Below the pieces are notes generated by a model, which searched no databases, was not told the origin of the DNA, and saw only the letters and a list, made by a program, of their open reading frames with translations. From Alphaproteobacteria bacterium (lineage in GTDB: Bacteria > Pseudomonadota > Alphaproteobacteria > Sphingomonadales > Sphingomonadaceae), in the NCBI GenBank assembly GCA_005882415.1, contig VBAE01000123.1, positions 1-5,573 of the forward strand: a DNA stretch of 5,573 nt, read 5' to 3'. Position numbers and translations under genes: made by a program. This document shows, one piece after another, positions 1 through 5,537 of the stretch; position 1 is the first letter of the stretch; each line of letters begins with the position of its first letter.

Positions 1-408
<408 letters not shown>

Positions 409-426
409 ACGTTCGACCATCGGTGC

Positions 427-564
427 CCGCGGGGGAAAACCCACGGACCTCCAAGGCCGAATTCAAGGAGCCGTTCCTGCACATCACATATACTGTGGAT
501 ATGTAATGAGACATATGAAACGGGCATAGCTTTAACCGATCCTCCGAGGCCTTGAACTCCTCGG
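427..564 (-). other. Stem-loops in the proximal 16S leader
   Basis: Three inverted repeats lie between boxA and the mature 16S 5' end. At 544-564, CCGAGG and CCTCGG form a 6-bp stem with a 9-base loop. At 486-504, ACATAT and ATATGT form an AT-rich 6-bp stem around a 7-base loop. At 427-446, CCGTGGG and CCCGCGG can pair over 7 bp with one G-U pair. They probably fold in the pre-rRNA and may help position RNase processing or early 30S assembly; the role is inferred from location only. Confidence 0.45.
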
Positions 565-606
565 TGACCGGAGCCGCCGCCCACATGTCCCTTCATCTAA
601 ACCAAC

Positions 607-620
607 AATGTCAAAGAGCC
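607..620 (-). promoter_or_regulatory. boxA antitermination site of the rRNA leader
   Basis: On the minus strand the sequence is GGCTCTTTGACATT, close to the E. coli rrn boxA (TGCTCTTTAACA) and to the GCTCTTTGACATT form common in alphaproteobacterial rRNA leaders. In nascent RNA, boxA recruits NusB-NusE (S10) and the rRNA antitermination complex, which keeps polymerase from stopping in untranslated rRNA. It lies about 90 bases downstream of the nearest promoter and about 200 bases before mature 16S, the expected place. Confidence 0.85.
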
Positions 621-719
621 GACGCGTCTCCATTCCCCTTTATCCGGGGCAACCGGGTTACCGATCGTTAAGAGACGCAAGCGGGAGAGGGCAATTGCCA
701 TGCCCCGCCGGTGGATGGC

Positions 720-748
720 CATATATGGAGGCGATTTGCCGCCGTCAA
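720..748 (-). promoter_or_regulatory. rrn promoter P3 (proximal)
   Basis: On the minus strand, a -35 box TTGACG (743-748) and a -10 box TATATG (720-725) are separated by exactly 17 bp, the best sigma70-type match in the window. Transcription would start near 713 and give a leader of about 305 nt before 16S, with boxA about 93 nt downstream. AT-rich sequence with an A6 run and AAAGTTTCGA lies directly upstream of the -35 and could act as an UP element for the RNA polymerase alpha subunit. This is likely the main rrn promoter. Confidence 0.78.
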
Positions 749-753
749 CAGCC

Positions 754-768
754 TTTTTTCGAAACTTT
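754..768 (-). promoter_or_regulatory. UP-element-like AT-rich tract upstream of P3
   Basis: On the minus strand this reads AAAGTTTCGAAAAAA and ends 6 bases before the P3 -35 hexamer. A nearly identical tract sits upstream of P2 (1068-1084). Position and composition suggest an UP element or a shared activator site; this is inference. Confidence 0.4.
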
Positions 769-789
769 ACCGAAGCTGGAAGCCGGCGC

Positions 790-944
790 CGGGCCGAAGC
801 CCGAACCGATCCCCGCGAAGCAGCGGGCCCGGCGGCAATGCCGCTTGGCCCAGCGTCTTCACGCCAAGGAAGGTTTCGAAAGGGTTCGGCCCCCAAAGGA
901 GCCGCTTCCCATCCGAGAGACCAAGATAGTCGGGAGAACCCGAC
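790..944 (-). other. Hairpin cluster in the distal rRNA leader, between P2 and P3
   Basis: Transcripts from P1 or P2 would contain three compact hairpins here. At 929-944, GTCGGG-TTCT-CCCGAC is a perfect 6-bp stem with a 4-base loop. At 844-868, CTTGGCGT pairs with ACGC plus GCCAAG around a GAAG loop, with a 3-base bulge. At 790-803, CGGGC-TTCG-GCCCG is a UUCG tetraloop hairpin, a very stable RNA fold. None has a U-run directly after it, so they do not look like intrinsic terminators. They may simply be folded leader RNA, or a small structured RNA of its own. Confidence 0.4.
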
Positions 945-966
945 CTTCAAGAGCCTCTATGCTCGA

Positions 967-980
967 TTTTCAAAGAGTTA
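967..980 (-). promoter_or_regulatory. Second, distal boxA-like motif
   Basis: On the minus strand the sequence TAACTCTTTGAAAATCGAGC contains CTCTTTGA, the core of the boxA at 607-620. It lies about 40 nt downstream of the P2 start. An antitermination site near the start of the longer transcripts would let polymerase from P1/P2 pass the hairpin cluster that follows. It could also be a degenerate copy without function. Confidence 0.5.
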
Positions 981-1025
981 CCGGCATCTCAGCTGGCCGC
1001 TTGGGCCGTGTCCGCCGGTGAAGTC

Positions 1026-1054
1026 CATGTAGGGAGAGCGAACCCGCCCTGCAA
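1026..1054 (-). promoter_or_regulatory. rrn promoter P2 (middle)
   Basis: On the minus strand, a -35 box TTGCAG (1049-1054) and a -10 box TACATG (1026-1031) are separated by 17 bp. Transcription would start near 1019. AT-rich sequence holding the TTTCGA/TCGAAA inverted repeat lies just upstream of the -35. The same orientation and spacing as P1 and P3 support a tandem promoter set for the rRNA operon. Confidence 0.6.
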
Positions 1055-1062
1055 GACCCAAA

Positions 1063-1084
1063 TTTCGATTTTGTCGAAACTTTT
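1063..1084 (-). promoter_or_regulatory. Inverted repeat and UP-like tract upstream of P2
   Basis: TTTCGA (1063-1068) and TCGAAA (1074-1079) form a perfect 6-bp inverted repeat with a 5-base spacer. On the minus strand the tract continues outward as AAAAGTTTCGACAAAAT (1068-1084), which nearly repeats the AAAGTTTCGAAAAAA upstream of P3. It sits 9-30 bases upstream of the P2 -35, so an UP element or a dimeric regulator site is possible. No factor can be named. Confidence 0.35.
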
Positions 1085-1128
1085 CAGAAGGTTGGCTGCC
1101 GTGCTGGCCGCTCGCCGTCTGCCCGGCC

Positions 1129-1157
1129 CATATGTTCGCCACGACCCGCGCCGTCAA
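1129..1157 (-). promoter_or_regulatory. rrn promoter P1 (distal)
   Basis: On the minus strand, a -35 box TTGACG (1152-1157) and a -10 box CATATG (1129-1134) are separated by 17 bp, with a start near 1122. The bases after the -10 (GGCCGGGC) form a GC-rich discriminator; in other bacteria such discriminators make rRNA promoters sensitive to ppGpp and initiating NTP levels. An AT-rich stretch (1164-1176) lies upstream of the -35. The leader from here would be about 714 nt, long for an rRNA operon. Confidence 0.6.
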
Positions 1158-1294
1158 CCCGATTCGTGAAATTTTTGGCAGATGCCCGTGCTTCCATGGT
1201 CATTTGGCCCTGCCGAACCAGGCCGGAACGCCCTCAGGATAAAGGATTTAAGGGACCGACCGGGCTCTCCGGGTTTTATTGATGCAAGTTGGGT

Positions 1295-1315
1295 CGGCGG
1301 GGGCTGAACCCGCCG
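1295..1315 (-). terminator. Stem-loop just after the CBS gene (weak terminator candidate)
   Basis: Two bases after the TGA of the CBS gene, CGGCGGG and CCCGCCG form a 7-bp GC-rich stem with a 7-base loop on the minus strand. It is followed by ACCCAACTTGC, so there is no U-run and it is not a classical intrinsic terminator. It may protect the mRNA 3' end or work with Rho. If it does not terminate, transcripts would run into the rrn promoter region. Confidence 0.35.
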
Positions 1316-1317
1316 AA

Positions 1318-1746
1318 TCAGGCGCTCTGGATATAGGTTCGCATCGCCTCGGCCTCTTCTTCGATTCGGTTGATCCGGTAGGCGACGAGGTCGCCGATCG
1401 AGACGATTCCCGTGAGGCGCCCATTCTCGACCACCGGCAGATGGCGGATCCGGCGCTTGGTCATCTGGGACAGAGCGACGAGCGCCTGCACCTTGGGCTC
1501 GATGGTGATCGCGGGCGCGGTCATCACCTTAGCGACTGGCCAATCGAGAATCGCGGCCCCTTCCCTTCTCAGGCAATGGATGACGTCGCGTTCGGAGAGA
1601 ATTCCGGCGACCTCGCCGCCTTCGATCACGACGATGGCGCCGATATGGCGTTCGGAAAGGGTGGCCACCGCCTCGCGGACGGGGGCGTCGGCGCCGATGC
1701 TCGCGACATCGCGGCCCTTGCGCTCGAGGATCGCGGCTATGGTCAT
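1318..1746 (-). CDS. Two-CBS-domain protein (142 aa)
   Basis: A stand-alone protein made of a tandem CBS pair (Bateman module). The first CBS domain spans about residues 8-62 and contains GILSERD (48-54). The second spans about 74-128 and contains GIVSIGD (113-119). These G-x-x-S-x-x-D signatures contact the ribose/phosphate of adenine nucleotides in characterised CBS pairs, so AMP, ADP or ATP sensing is likely, but no catalytic or DNA-binding domain shows the output. There is no signal peptide or membrane segment, so it is probably cytoplasmic. The ATG at 1746 (MTIAAILERKG) is chosen over the upstream one at 1800 because GGGAGAAG (1751-1758) gives a good ribosome binding site and family members start this way. 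It lies upstream of, and on the same strand as, the rRNA operon. Its partner is unknown. Confidence 0.92.
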   Translation of the reverse strand: MTIAAILERKGRDVASIGADAPVREAVATLSERHIGAIVVIEGGEVAGILSERDVIHCLRREGAAILDWPVAKVMTAPAITIEPKVQALVALSQMTKRRIRHLPVVENGRLTGIVSIGDLVAYRINRIEEEAEAMRTYIQSA

Positions 1747-1771
1747 CGCGCTTCTCCCGGTTTCGACTCGG

Positions 1772-1800
1772 CCTTTAGCTTTTCCGCGGGCGGCTTCCAA
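1772..1800 (-). promoter_or_regulatory. Possible promoter of the CBS gene
   Basis: On the minus strand, TTGGAA (1795-1800) and TAAAGG (1772-1777) are 17 bp apart, within the 89-bp gap between the divergent CBS and membrane-protein genes. The match to consensus is modest (4 of 6 and 3 of 6). It would give a 5' UTR of about 20 nt. No equally good plus-strand promoter was found for the divergent pair. Confidence 0.3.
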
Positions 1801-1835
1801 TGGGGAGGCTTGATGATCGCCCCCGCTGCGGCCAC

Positions 1836-2147
1836 ATGGCGGACATGCCCAGCCACGATCCCGTCCCCGGACGCCGCGACCCGCGCCGGCTCGAGCGCGA
1901 GACCCGCGCCTGGCTTCGCTACCGGCGGATGATGAAGTGGATGGCGGCGGCTTCGGTCGCGGCGGCCCTGCTCGCGCTCCTTTATCTGAAGCTGAGCGGC
2001 GTGGAGATGGGGATCAATGTGATCATCGCCACCTCGGCCGGGGTCGGCCTGTCGGTGCTTCTCGGCACCGCCTTGATGGGCCTCGTATTCCTGAGCAACA
2101 GCGGCGGCCATGACGACGAAGCCGCCGGCGGGGGACAAGAGAAATGA
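1836..2147 (+). CDS. Small two-helix membrane protein, function unknown (103 aa)
   Basis: The predicted protein has a positively charged N-terminus rich in Arg (residues 13-34, including RRDPRRLERETR). A first hydrophobic helix follows (about 35-52, MAAASVAAALLALLYL), then a short linker (KLSGVEMG) and a second hydrophobic segment (about 60-86) with small residues and glycines. It ends in a short polar tail with GGHDDE. By the positive-inside rule both ends should be cytoplasmic, giving a hairpin in the inner membrane. I recall similar unnamed proteins in sphingomonads but no function. The start is uncertain: ATG 1836, 1845 or even 1929 are possible and none has a strong Shine-Dalgarno; 1836 or 1845 keep the charged N-terminus. 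Its stop overlaps the next start by 4 bases (ATGA), so it is probably co-translated with the thioesterase. Confidence 0.8.
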   Translation: MADMPSHDPVPGRRDPRRLERETRAWLRYRRMMKWMAAASVAAALLALLYLKLSGVEMGINVIIATSAGVGLSVLLGTALMGLVFLSNSGGHDDEAAGGGQEK

Positions 2148-2521
2148 CGATCGAACGCGGCGAGCCGATCCTGCGGGTGGTGCCGAGGCCGGGCGACATC
2201 AACGCCAACGGGCATATCTTCGGCGGCTGGGTGCTCAGCCAGATGGACATCGCCGCGGGCATCGTCGCCTCGCGCCGGGCCAAGGGGCCGGTGGCCACGG
2301 TGGCGATCGAGGCGATGGAGTTCATCGCGCCGATCCTCCTCCACGACATCATCTCGGTCTATGCGACGATCGAGCGGACCGGGCGCACTTCGATGGGCAT
2401 CCGAATCGAAGTCGTCGCCGCCCGCGACCGCGGCACGAAACAGGTGAAGGTGACGGAAGGCGTGTTCACCTTCGTCGCGCTGGACGAGGACAATCGGCCG
2501 AGGGCGCTCGAAGCGGAGTAA
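2144..2521 (+). CDS. yciA: YciA-family acyl-CoA thioesterase (125 aa)
   Basis: A single hotdog-fold acyl-CoA hydrolase that splits acyl-CoA to free fatty acid and CoA in the cytoplasm. The YciA signature is clear: PGDINANGHIFGGWVLSQMD at residues 16-35, where Asp35 matches the catalytic Asp of the family and the HIFGGW segment forms the start of the long hotdog helix. Later blocks VATVAIEAMEFIAPI (50-64), GRTSMGIRIEV and the final VFTFVALDED are also typical. Characterised YciA enzymes have broad chain-length specificity and assemble as hexamers. The length is slightly below the usual 130-150 aa, mostly from a short C-terminus. A GGGGAC-AAGAG stretch ahead of ATG 2144 can serve as ribosome binding site, and the ATGA overlap suggests coupling to the membrane-protein gene. 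The gene ends 4 bp from the convergent DUF4139 gene. Confidence 0.95.
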   Translation: MTIERGEPILRVVPRPGDINANGHIFGGWVLSQMDIAAGIVASRRAKGPVATVAIEAMEFIAPILLHDIISVYATIERTGRTSMGIRIEVVAARDRGTKQVKVTEGVFTFVALDEDNRPRALEAE

Positions 2522-2525
2522 GCGC

Positions 2526-4157
2526 TCAGCCGTCGTCGTCGCCCTCATCGGGCGGCTCCGGCTTGGGCGGAAGCGGCTTCATCGTGTAGCGCAGGGTCGC
2601 GCGGCCGTTCGCCGGCACGCGCGCCAGCCACATCCGGCTGCCGTCCTTCAGGCCGAGCTTGTGGCTCGGCTTCACGATCTTGGCGTTCGCGTAATTGACG
2701 AGGCTGAGCTCGAGCGTGATCGGAAGCGCGCGGGCGTTGGATATCTCCACTTCGTAGACGCGGGGCCGGGGATGGTCGTCGTCCTCATCCTGCTCCTTCT
2801 CGTCCTTCTTGAGGACCCGGCGCTGGAGGATTTGGACGTCGGGGCTTTCGCCGACCTCGAATTCGACCTTCTCACCGACGGCGCGGTCGCGCATCGGCGT
2901 TTCGGCGGCGAGCATCATCGTACCCCCGGCAGGCTCGAAGACCGCGACGTTCCCCTCCGGCAGGGGCAGGCCGAGGCCCTTCTCGCGCGTGTTCCAGACG
3001 CGCAGCAGGATTCCCGCGGGCGTCGGCTCGTCCTCGCCGCCGGCGCGGAGCGTCGCGCCGTAGATCCGCTCGTACGGAACCTTGGAGCGGCTGAGCAGGG
3101 CGACCTGCTTCTGGGCGTGGGCGGCGACCGTCACCGGGATCGGGATCCGGTAGAGCTTCAAGTCGCCGAGATCCTCCTGCTCAGCCGAGATGACGGTGAC
3201 GGGCGAGGAGGATGAGAGATTCGGGTTGCGAATTCTGGATCCGGTAACGACGATGTCGGCGCCGCCCTGCTCGTAATATTCCTCGCCGCCGACGCTCTGC
3301 ACCGGCACCGTATAGGGGATGTCGCTCGTCGTCCCTTGCGGCCAGCATCGAAGAGAAATCTCGGACGAGACCGGCGCCGGCTCCGAATCGCCCTCCTCTA
3401 CCTTGTTCGGCTCCCCGGCAATGGCGTTGGCGTGGGCGTCGACGAAGCTCTCGTCATTGCTGTTGGCGAGAGTCAGCCAGGCGAACAGGTCGAGCGTCTT
3501 CCCATCCGGCGCGAGGTTGGCGACGTAGCTCGCCTGCCAGTCGAAGCCGGTGGCGAGATAGGAGAGTCGGACCGTCGCCGTCGTCGCCGCGCGGGTGGTG
3601 GTGGAGACGGCAAGGGTCGGCTTGTCCGAAAGACCTTCGGGAATTTGGTCGTAGAGGAGGGTCTCGGGGACACCGGTGCAGCGCAGCGCCTCGAATCCTT
3701 CCGCCGTCTGAAGGACGATTCCATTGGGGCCGGAGCGGATGACCGCGTCCGCCTCGGTCACCTTGCCGGTCCGCCGGTTCGTTCGGCGGATATGGACCCG
3801 CCGCCCCAGCGCCGCGTCGACCAGGGTGCCGGGCGAGATCAGCCGGGCGTCGCGAGTCTTCTCGCCGACTCCGCCCGGAAGGCCGCTGACGATGGCGCTT
3901 ACCGGAACGATTCCGCCGGCGACGCCTTCGAAGCGGATCACGCTCTCCCCGGCGGGCAGGCGCAGGGTGCGGGTCTCTGTGATCAGGGCATAGCCTTCGA
4001 GCCAGTCGAGGTCGAACTCGGAGTCGCGGCGGTCGGGATTGCGGTAGACGGTGACCGACGCCGCCTCCGGCCCCGGCGAGACGACGAGCGGCTGAGCCGC
4101 CGCGGGCACTCCCGCGGCGAGCAGCAGCAAGGCGAGCGCGAGGCCGCCGCGGCGCAT
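2526..4157 (-). CDS. Exported DUF4139 protein with a TonB-box/plug-like insert (543 aa)
   Basis: The N-terminus MRRGGLALALLLLAAGVPAAAQ is a Sec signal peptide, with likely cleavage after Ala21, so the protein is periplasmic or outer-membrane associated. The mature part matches the DUF4139 / MuiA-like family: SVTVYRN strand near 34, RLISPGTLVD (105-114), VPETLLYDQIP (163-173), LSYLATGFDWQASYVANL (198-215), AWLTLANSN (226-234) and LGDLKLYRIP (330-339). No enzymatic residues are known for the family. Unlike its neighbour it has an extra N-terminal segment (41-55, DSEFDLDW). It also has a TonB-box/plug-like stretch at 301-326, an acidic patch (about 451-461) and a Pro/Asp-rich tail. Mature Cys160 and Cys271 are its only cysteines. 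It starts 2 bp after the upstream paralogue's stop and lacks a clear ribosome binding site, so translation is probably coupled. Function unknown. Confidence 0.93.
   Translation of the reverse strand: MRRGGLALALLLLAAGVPAAAQPLVVSPGPEAASVTVYRNPDRRDSEFDLDWLEGYALITETRTLRLPAGESVIRFEGVAGGIVPVSAIVSGLPGGVGEKTRDARLISPGTLVDAALGRRVHIRRTNRRTGKVTEADAVIRSGPNGIVLQTAEGFEALRCTGVPETLLYDQIPEGLSDKPTLAVSTTTRAATTATVRLSYLATGFDWQASYVANLAPDGKTLDLFAWLTLANSNDESFVDAHANAIAGEPNKVEEGDSEPAPVSSEISLRCWPQGTTSDIPYTVPVQSVGGEEYYEQGGADIVVTGSRIRNPNLSSSSPVTVISAEQEDLGDLKLYRIPIPVTVAAHAQKQVALLSRSKVPYERIYGATLRAGGEDEPTPAGILLRVWNTREKGLGLPLPEGNVAVFEPAGGTMMLAAETPMRDRAVGEKVEFEVGESPDVQILQRRVLKKDEKEQDEDDDHPRPRVYEVEISNARALPITLELSLVNYANAKIVKPSHKLGLKDGSRMWLARVPANGRATLRYTMKPLPPKPEPPDEGDDDG
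3180..3257 (-). other. TonB-box/plug-like segment inside the DUF4139 protein
   Basis: Residues 301-326 read DIVVTGSRIR, then NPNLSSSS, then PVTVISAE. In sphingomonad TonB-dependent receptors the mature N-terminus very often reads (E/D)IVVTGSRI-R-x-N, followed by SP(V/I)TV(V/I), which is the TonB box and first strand of the plug. The match covers both halves in the right order, but the protein has no beta-barrel and the segment sits in mid-protein. The aligned paralogue has unrelated sequence here (about residues 245-262, GYERGDSANLRR). Confidence 0.7.
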
Positions 4158-4159
4158 GG

Positions 4160-5513
4160 TCAGTAGCGCGTGTCGAAGGTTGCGGTGACGGTCGCCTCGC
4201 CATTGGCCGGAACCGGCACGTGCCAGATAATGCCGTCGGAGGAGAAGCGCTCGCTCTTCAGGCTCTCCTCGGCGATTCGGGTGTCCTCCCAGCCCCAGTC
4301 GAGCCCGGCCTGGCTAAGGTCGACGGTGACCGCCTGCGGCCGCGCATTGGTCAAGGTGTAGCGCATCGTCGTCCGCCAGCGCTTCTCGCCCACCTTCTCC
4401 CGTTTCTCGACCACCGCCTTCACCTTGACGTCCGATCCTATTCTCGCCGATGAATTGCGGGTCGCCGCGCCGGTCCTTCACGTAGACCCGAACCGTTCCG
4501 GCCGGCAGCTGGTCGCCGAGGCCGCCCGAGCTGTTGTTGAATCTGAGCACGGTGTCGACGCTGCGCGGATCGGCCAATGTTTCGAGCCATGAGGCGCGAT
4601 ATTCATAGGCCTTGCGCGCCGGCGCGCCCTGGACGTCGAGGAAGCTCACCTGCTTGGTCTGGGCATTGGCGATCGTGGTTCGCCGCTCGAGCGGGTAGAG
4701 ATAATAATCGCCGAGCCGCTCCCGGGTCCCGCTCTCCGTCCCCGCGCGCCGGAGATTGGCCGAATCGCCCCGCTCGTAGCCGCCGTAATTCTGTCCGCTC
4801 GGCGATCCGGCGACCATGACCACCTTGGCGTTCTCGAAACCGGTTCCGGTCGAATTGCTGAGCGTGATCCAGCCCTGGACGTCGATCTTCCCCGCCGCCT
4901 CGTCGAAGGCCGCGACATAATCGGCCTGCCAGCCCAGCCCCTTGGTGAGGTAGGTGAGCCGGGCCGGCCGGATGCCGGCGCGGCTGCTCTCGACGCTGAC
5001 CGACAAGGTCGGGCGGGCGCGAAGGTTCGGCGGGACCTGGTCGAAGATGACCCGGACCGGCAGGCCGTCGTCGCGAAGCACCTCGATCCGGCTGCCGATC
5101 TGGAGCACCACCCCGCCATTGGCGGCCAGGACCTTCGCCTGTTCGCGGGTCTCGCCGCCGGTGGCGGGGTTGATCCGGACGATCGTCACGACCTTGCCGA
5201 CCGCCTTTTCCATGAGCTTGCCGGGAGACAGGAGATCATAGTCGAAATTCTGCTCGACGATGCCGGTGTCGGGGGAGGCGAAGGAGACGGTGTCGGCCCT
5301 GATCTGAGCCGACACGTCCGGGAATTCCTGCCGCGAAAGGCCGGCGGGGATGGCTAGCTGCCGCGTGTCCTGCACGAGGGCGAGATCGTTATTGTAGATG
5401 GTGATGGCGACGTCGCCCTGCGCCGACGGGCCGACCGGCGAGATCGGCCGGGCGGCGGGCGGCTGCGCCGCGGCGGGCGCGGCGAGCAGAAGCAGCGGAA
5501 GCAGGCAGCGCAT
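4160..5513 (-). pseudogene. Exported DUF4139 protein, disrupted by deletion and frameshift
   Basis: The start at 5513 gives MRCLLPLLLLAAPAAAQP, a clean signal peptide, with AGAGGG (5521-5526) as ribosome binding site 7 bases upstream; the in-frame ATG at 5549 lacks one. Family blocks are present: VAITIYNNDLALV (35-47), DLLSPGKLMEKAVGK (93-107), VRVIFDQVPPNL (153-164), LTYLTKGLGWQADYV (186-200), GWITLSNS (214-221) and FIGENRI (354-360). After Ile360 (4434-4436) the frame breaks. The family C-terminus resumes one base out of frame at 4432 with DVKVKAVVEK and runs 90 open codons to TGA 4160-4162. As written, translation would leave the family frame and stop at 4314 after 399 residues. The intact paralogue has 17 residues between the matching points, implying a loss of about 50 bp. 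The protein lacks the TonB-like insert and has no cysteine in its mature part. It may be a pseudogene, or an assembly or sequencing error. Confidence 0.85.
4430..4436 (-). other. Deletion/frameshift junction in the upstream DUF4139 gene
   Basis: On the minus strand the junction reads ATC-G-GAC: Ile360 of the N-terminal frame, one unpaired base (4433), then Asp of the C-terminal frame. No slippery heptamer or obvious recoding signal is present. The missing part corresponds to the family segment between the GENRI strand and the DVKVKA strand. Confidence 0.75.
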
Positions 5514-5537
5514 GATTTGTCCCTCTTTGTGCGTGGC

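Larger units (their letters stand above)
409..1122 (-). promoter_or_regulatory. rRNA operon leader region (5' external transcribed spacer)
   Basis: This gene-free stretch of about 700 bases lies between the farthest rrn promoter and the mature 16S 5' end. It contains two internal promoters, two boxA-like motifs and several hairpins, each listed separately. No open frame here has a convincing start, ribosome binding site or family-like protein, so the region is best read as transcribed, non-coding leader that is cut away during 16S maturation. Known rrn leaders pair with sequence downstream of 16S to form the RNase III stem; that partner is off the window. The right boundary is the estimated start of transcription from the farthest promoter and is uncertain by a few bases. 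Confidence 0.8.

Noticed and set aside
608..1032. Plus-strand open frames of 110 and 137 codons in the rRNA leader
   Set aside because: They run antisense through three promoters and a boxA, and their Arg/Pro-rich translations are what GC-rich non-coding DNA gives.
1259..1280. Plus-strand terminator: CCGG-GCTCT-CCGG followed by GTTTTATT
   Set aside because: The stem is only 4 bp and no plus-strand gene lies upstream that would need a terminator.
1279..1932. A 217-codon plus-strand open frame
   Set aside because: It is antisense to the CBS gene and out of frame with the membrane-protein gene; its Asp/Gly-rich composition is typical of a shadow frame.
3226..3243. Adjacent GAATTC and GGATCC sites as a sign of cloning-vector sequence
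   Set aside because: Both fall inside conserved-looking coding sequence of the TonB-like segment and can arise by chance; no vector sequence surrounds them.
2661..4166. Long plus-strand open frames of 184 and 276 codons opposite the DUF4139 gene
   Set aside because: They are antisense shadows in GC-rich DNA; the opposite strand encodes a signal peptide and conserved family blocks in one continuous frame.
4425..4440. Programmed ribosomal frameshift joining the two halves of the upstream DUF4139 gene
   Set aside because: There is no slippery run at the junction, and about 17 family residues are missing, which a frameshift alone cannot restore.
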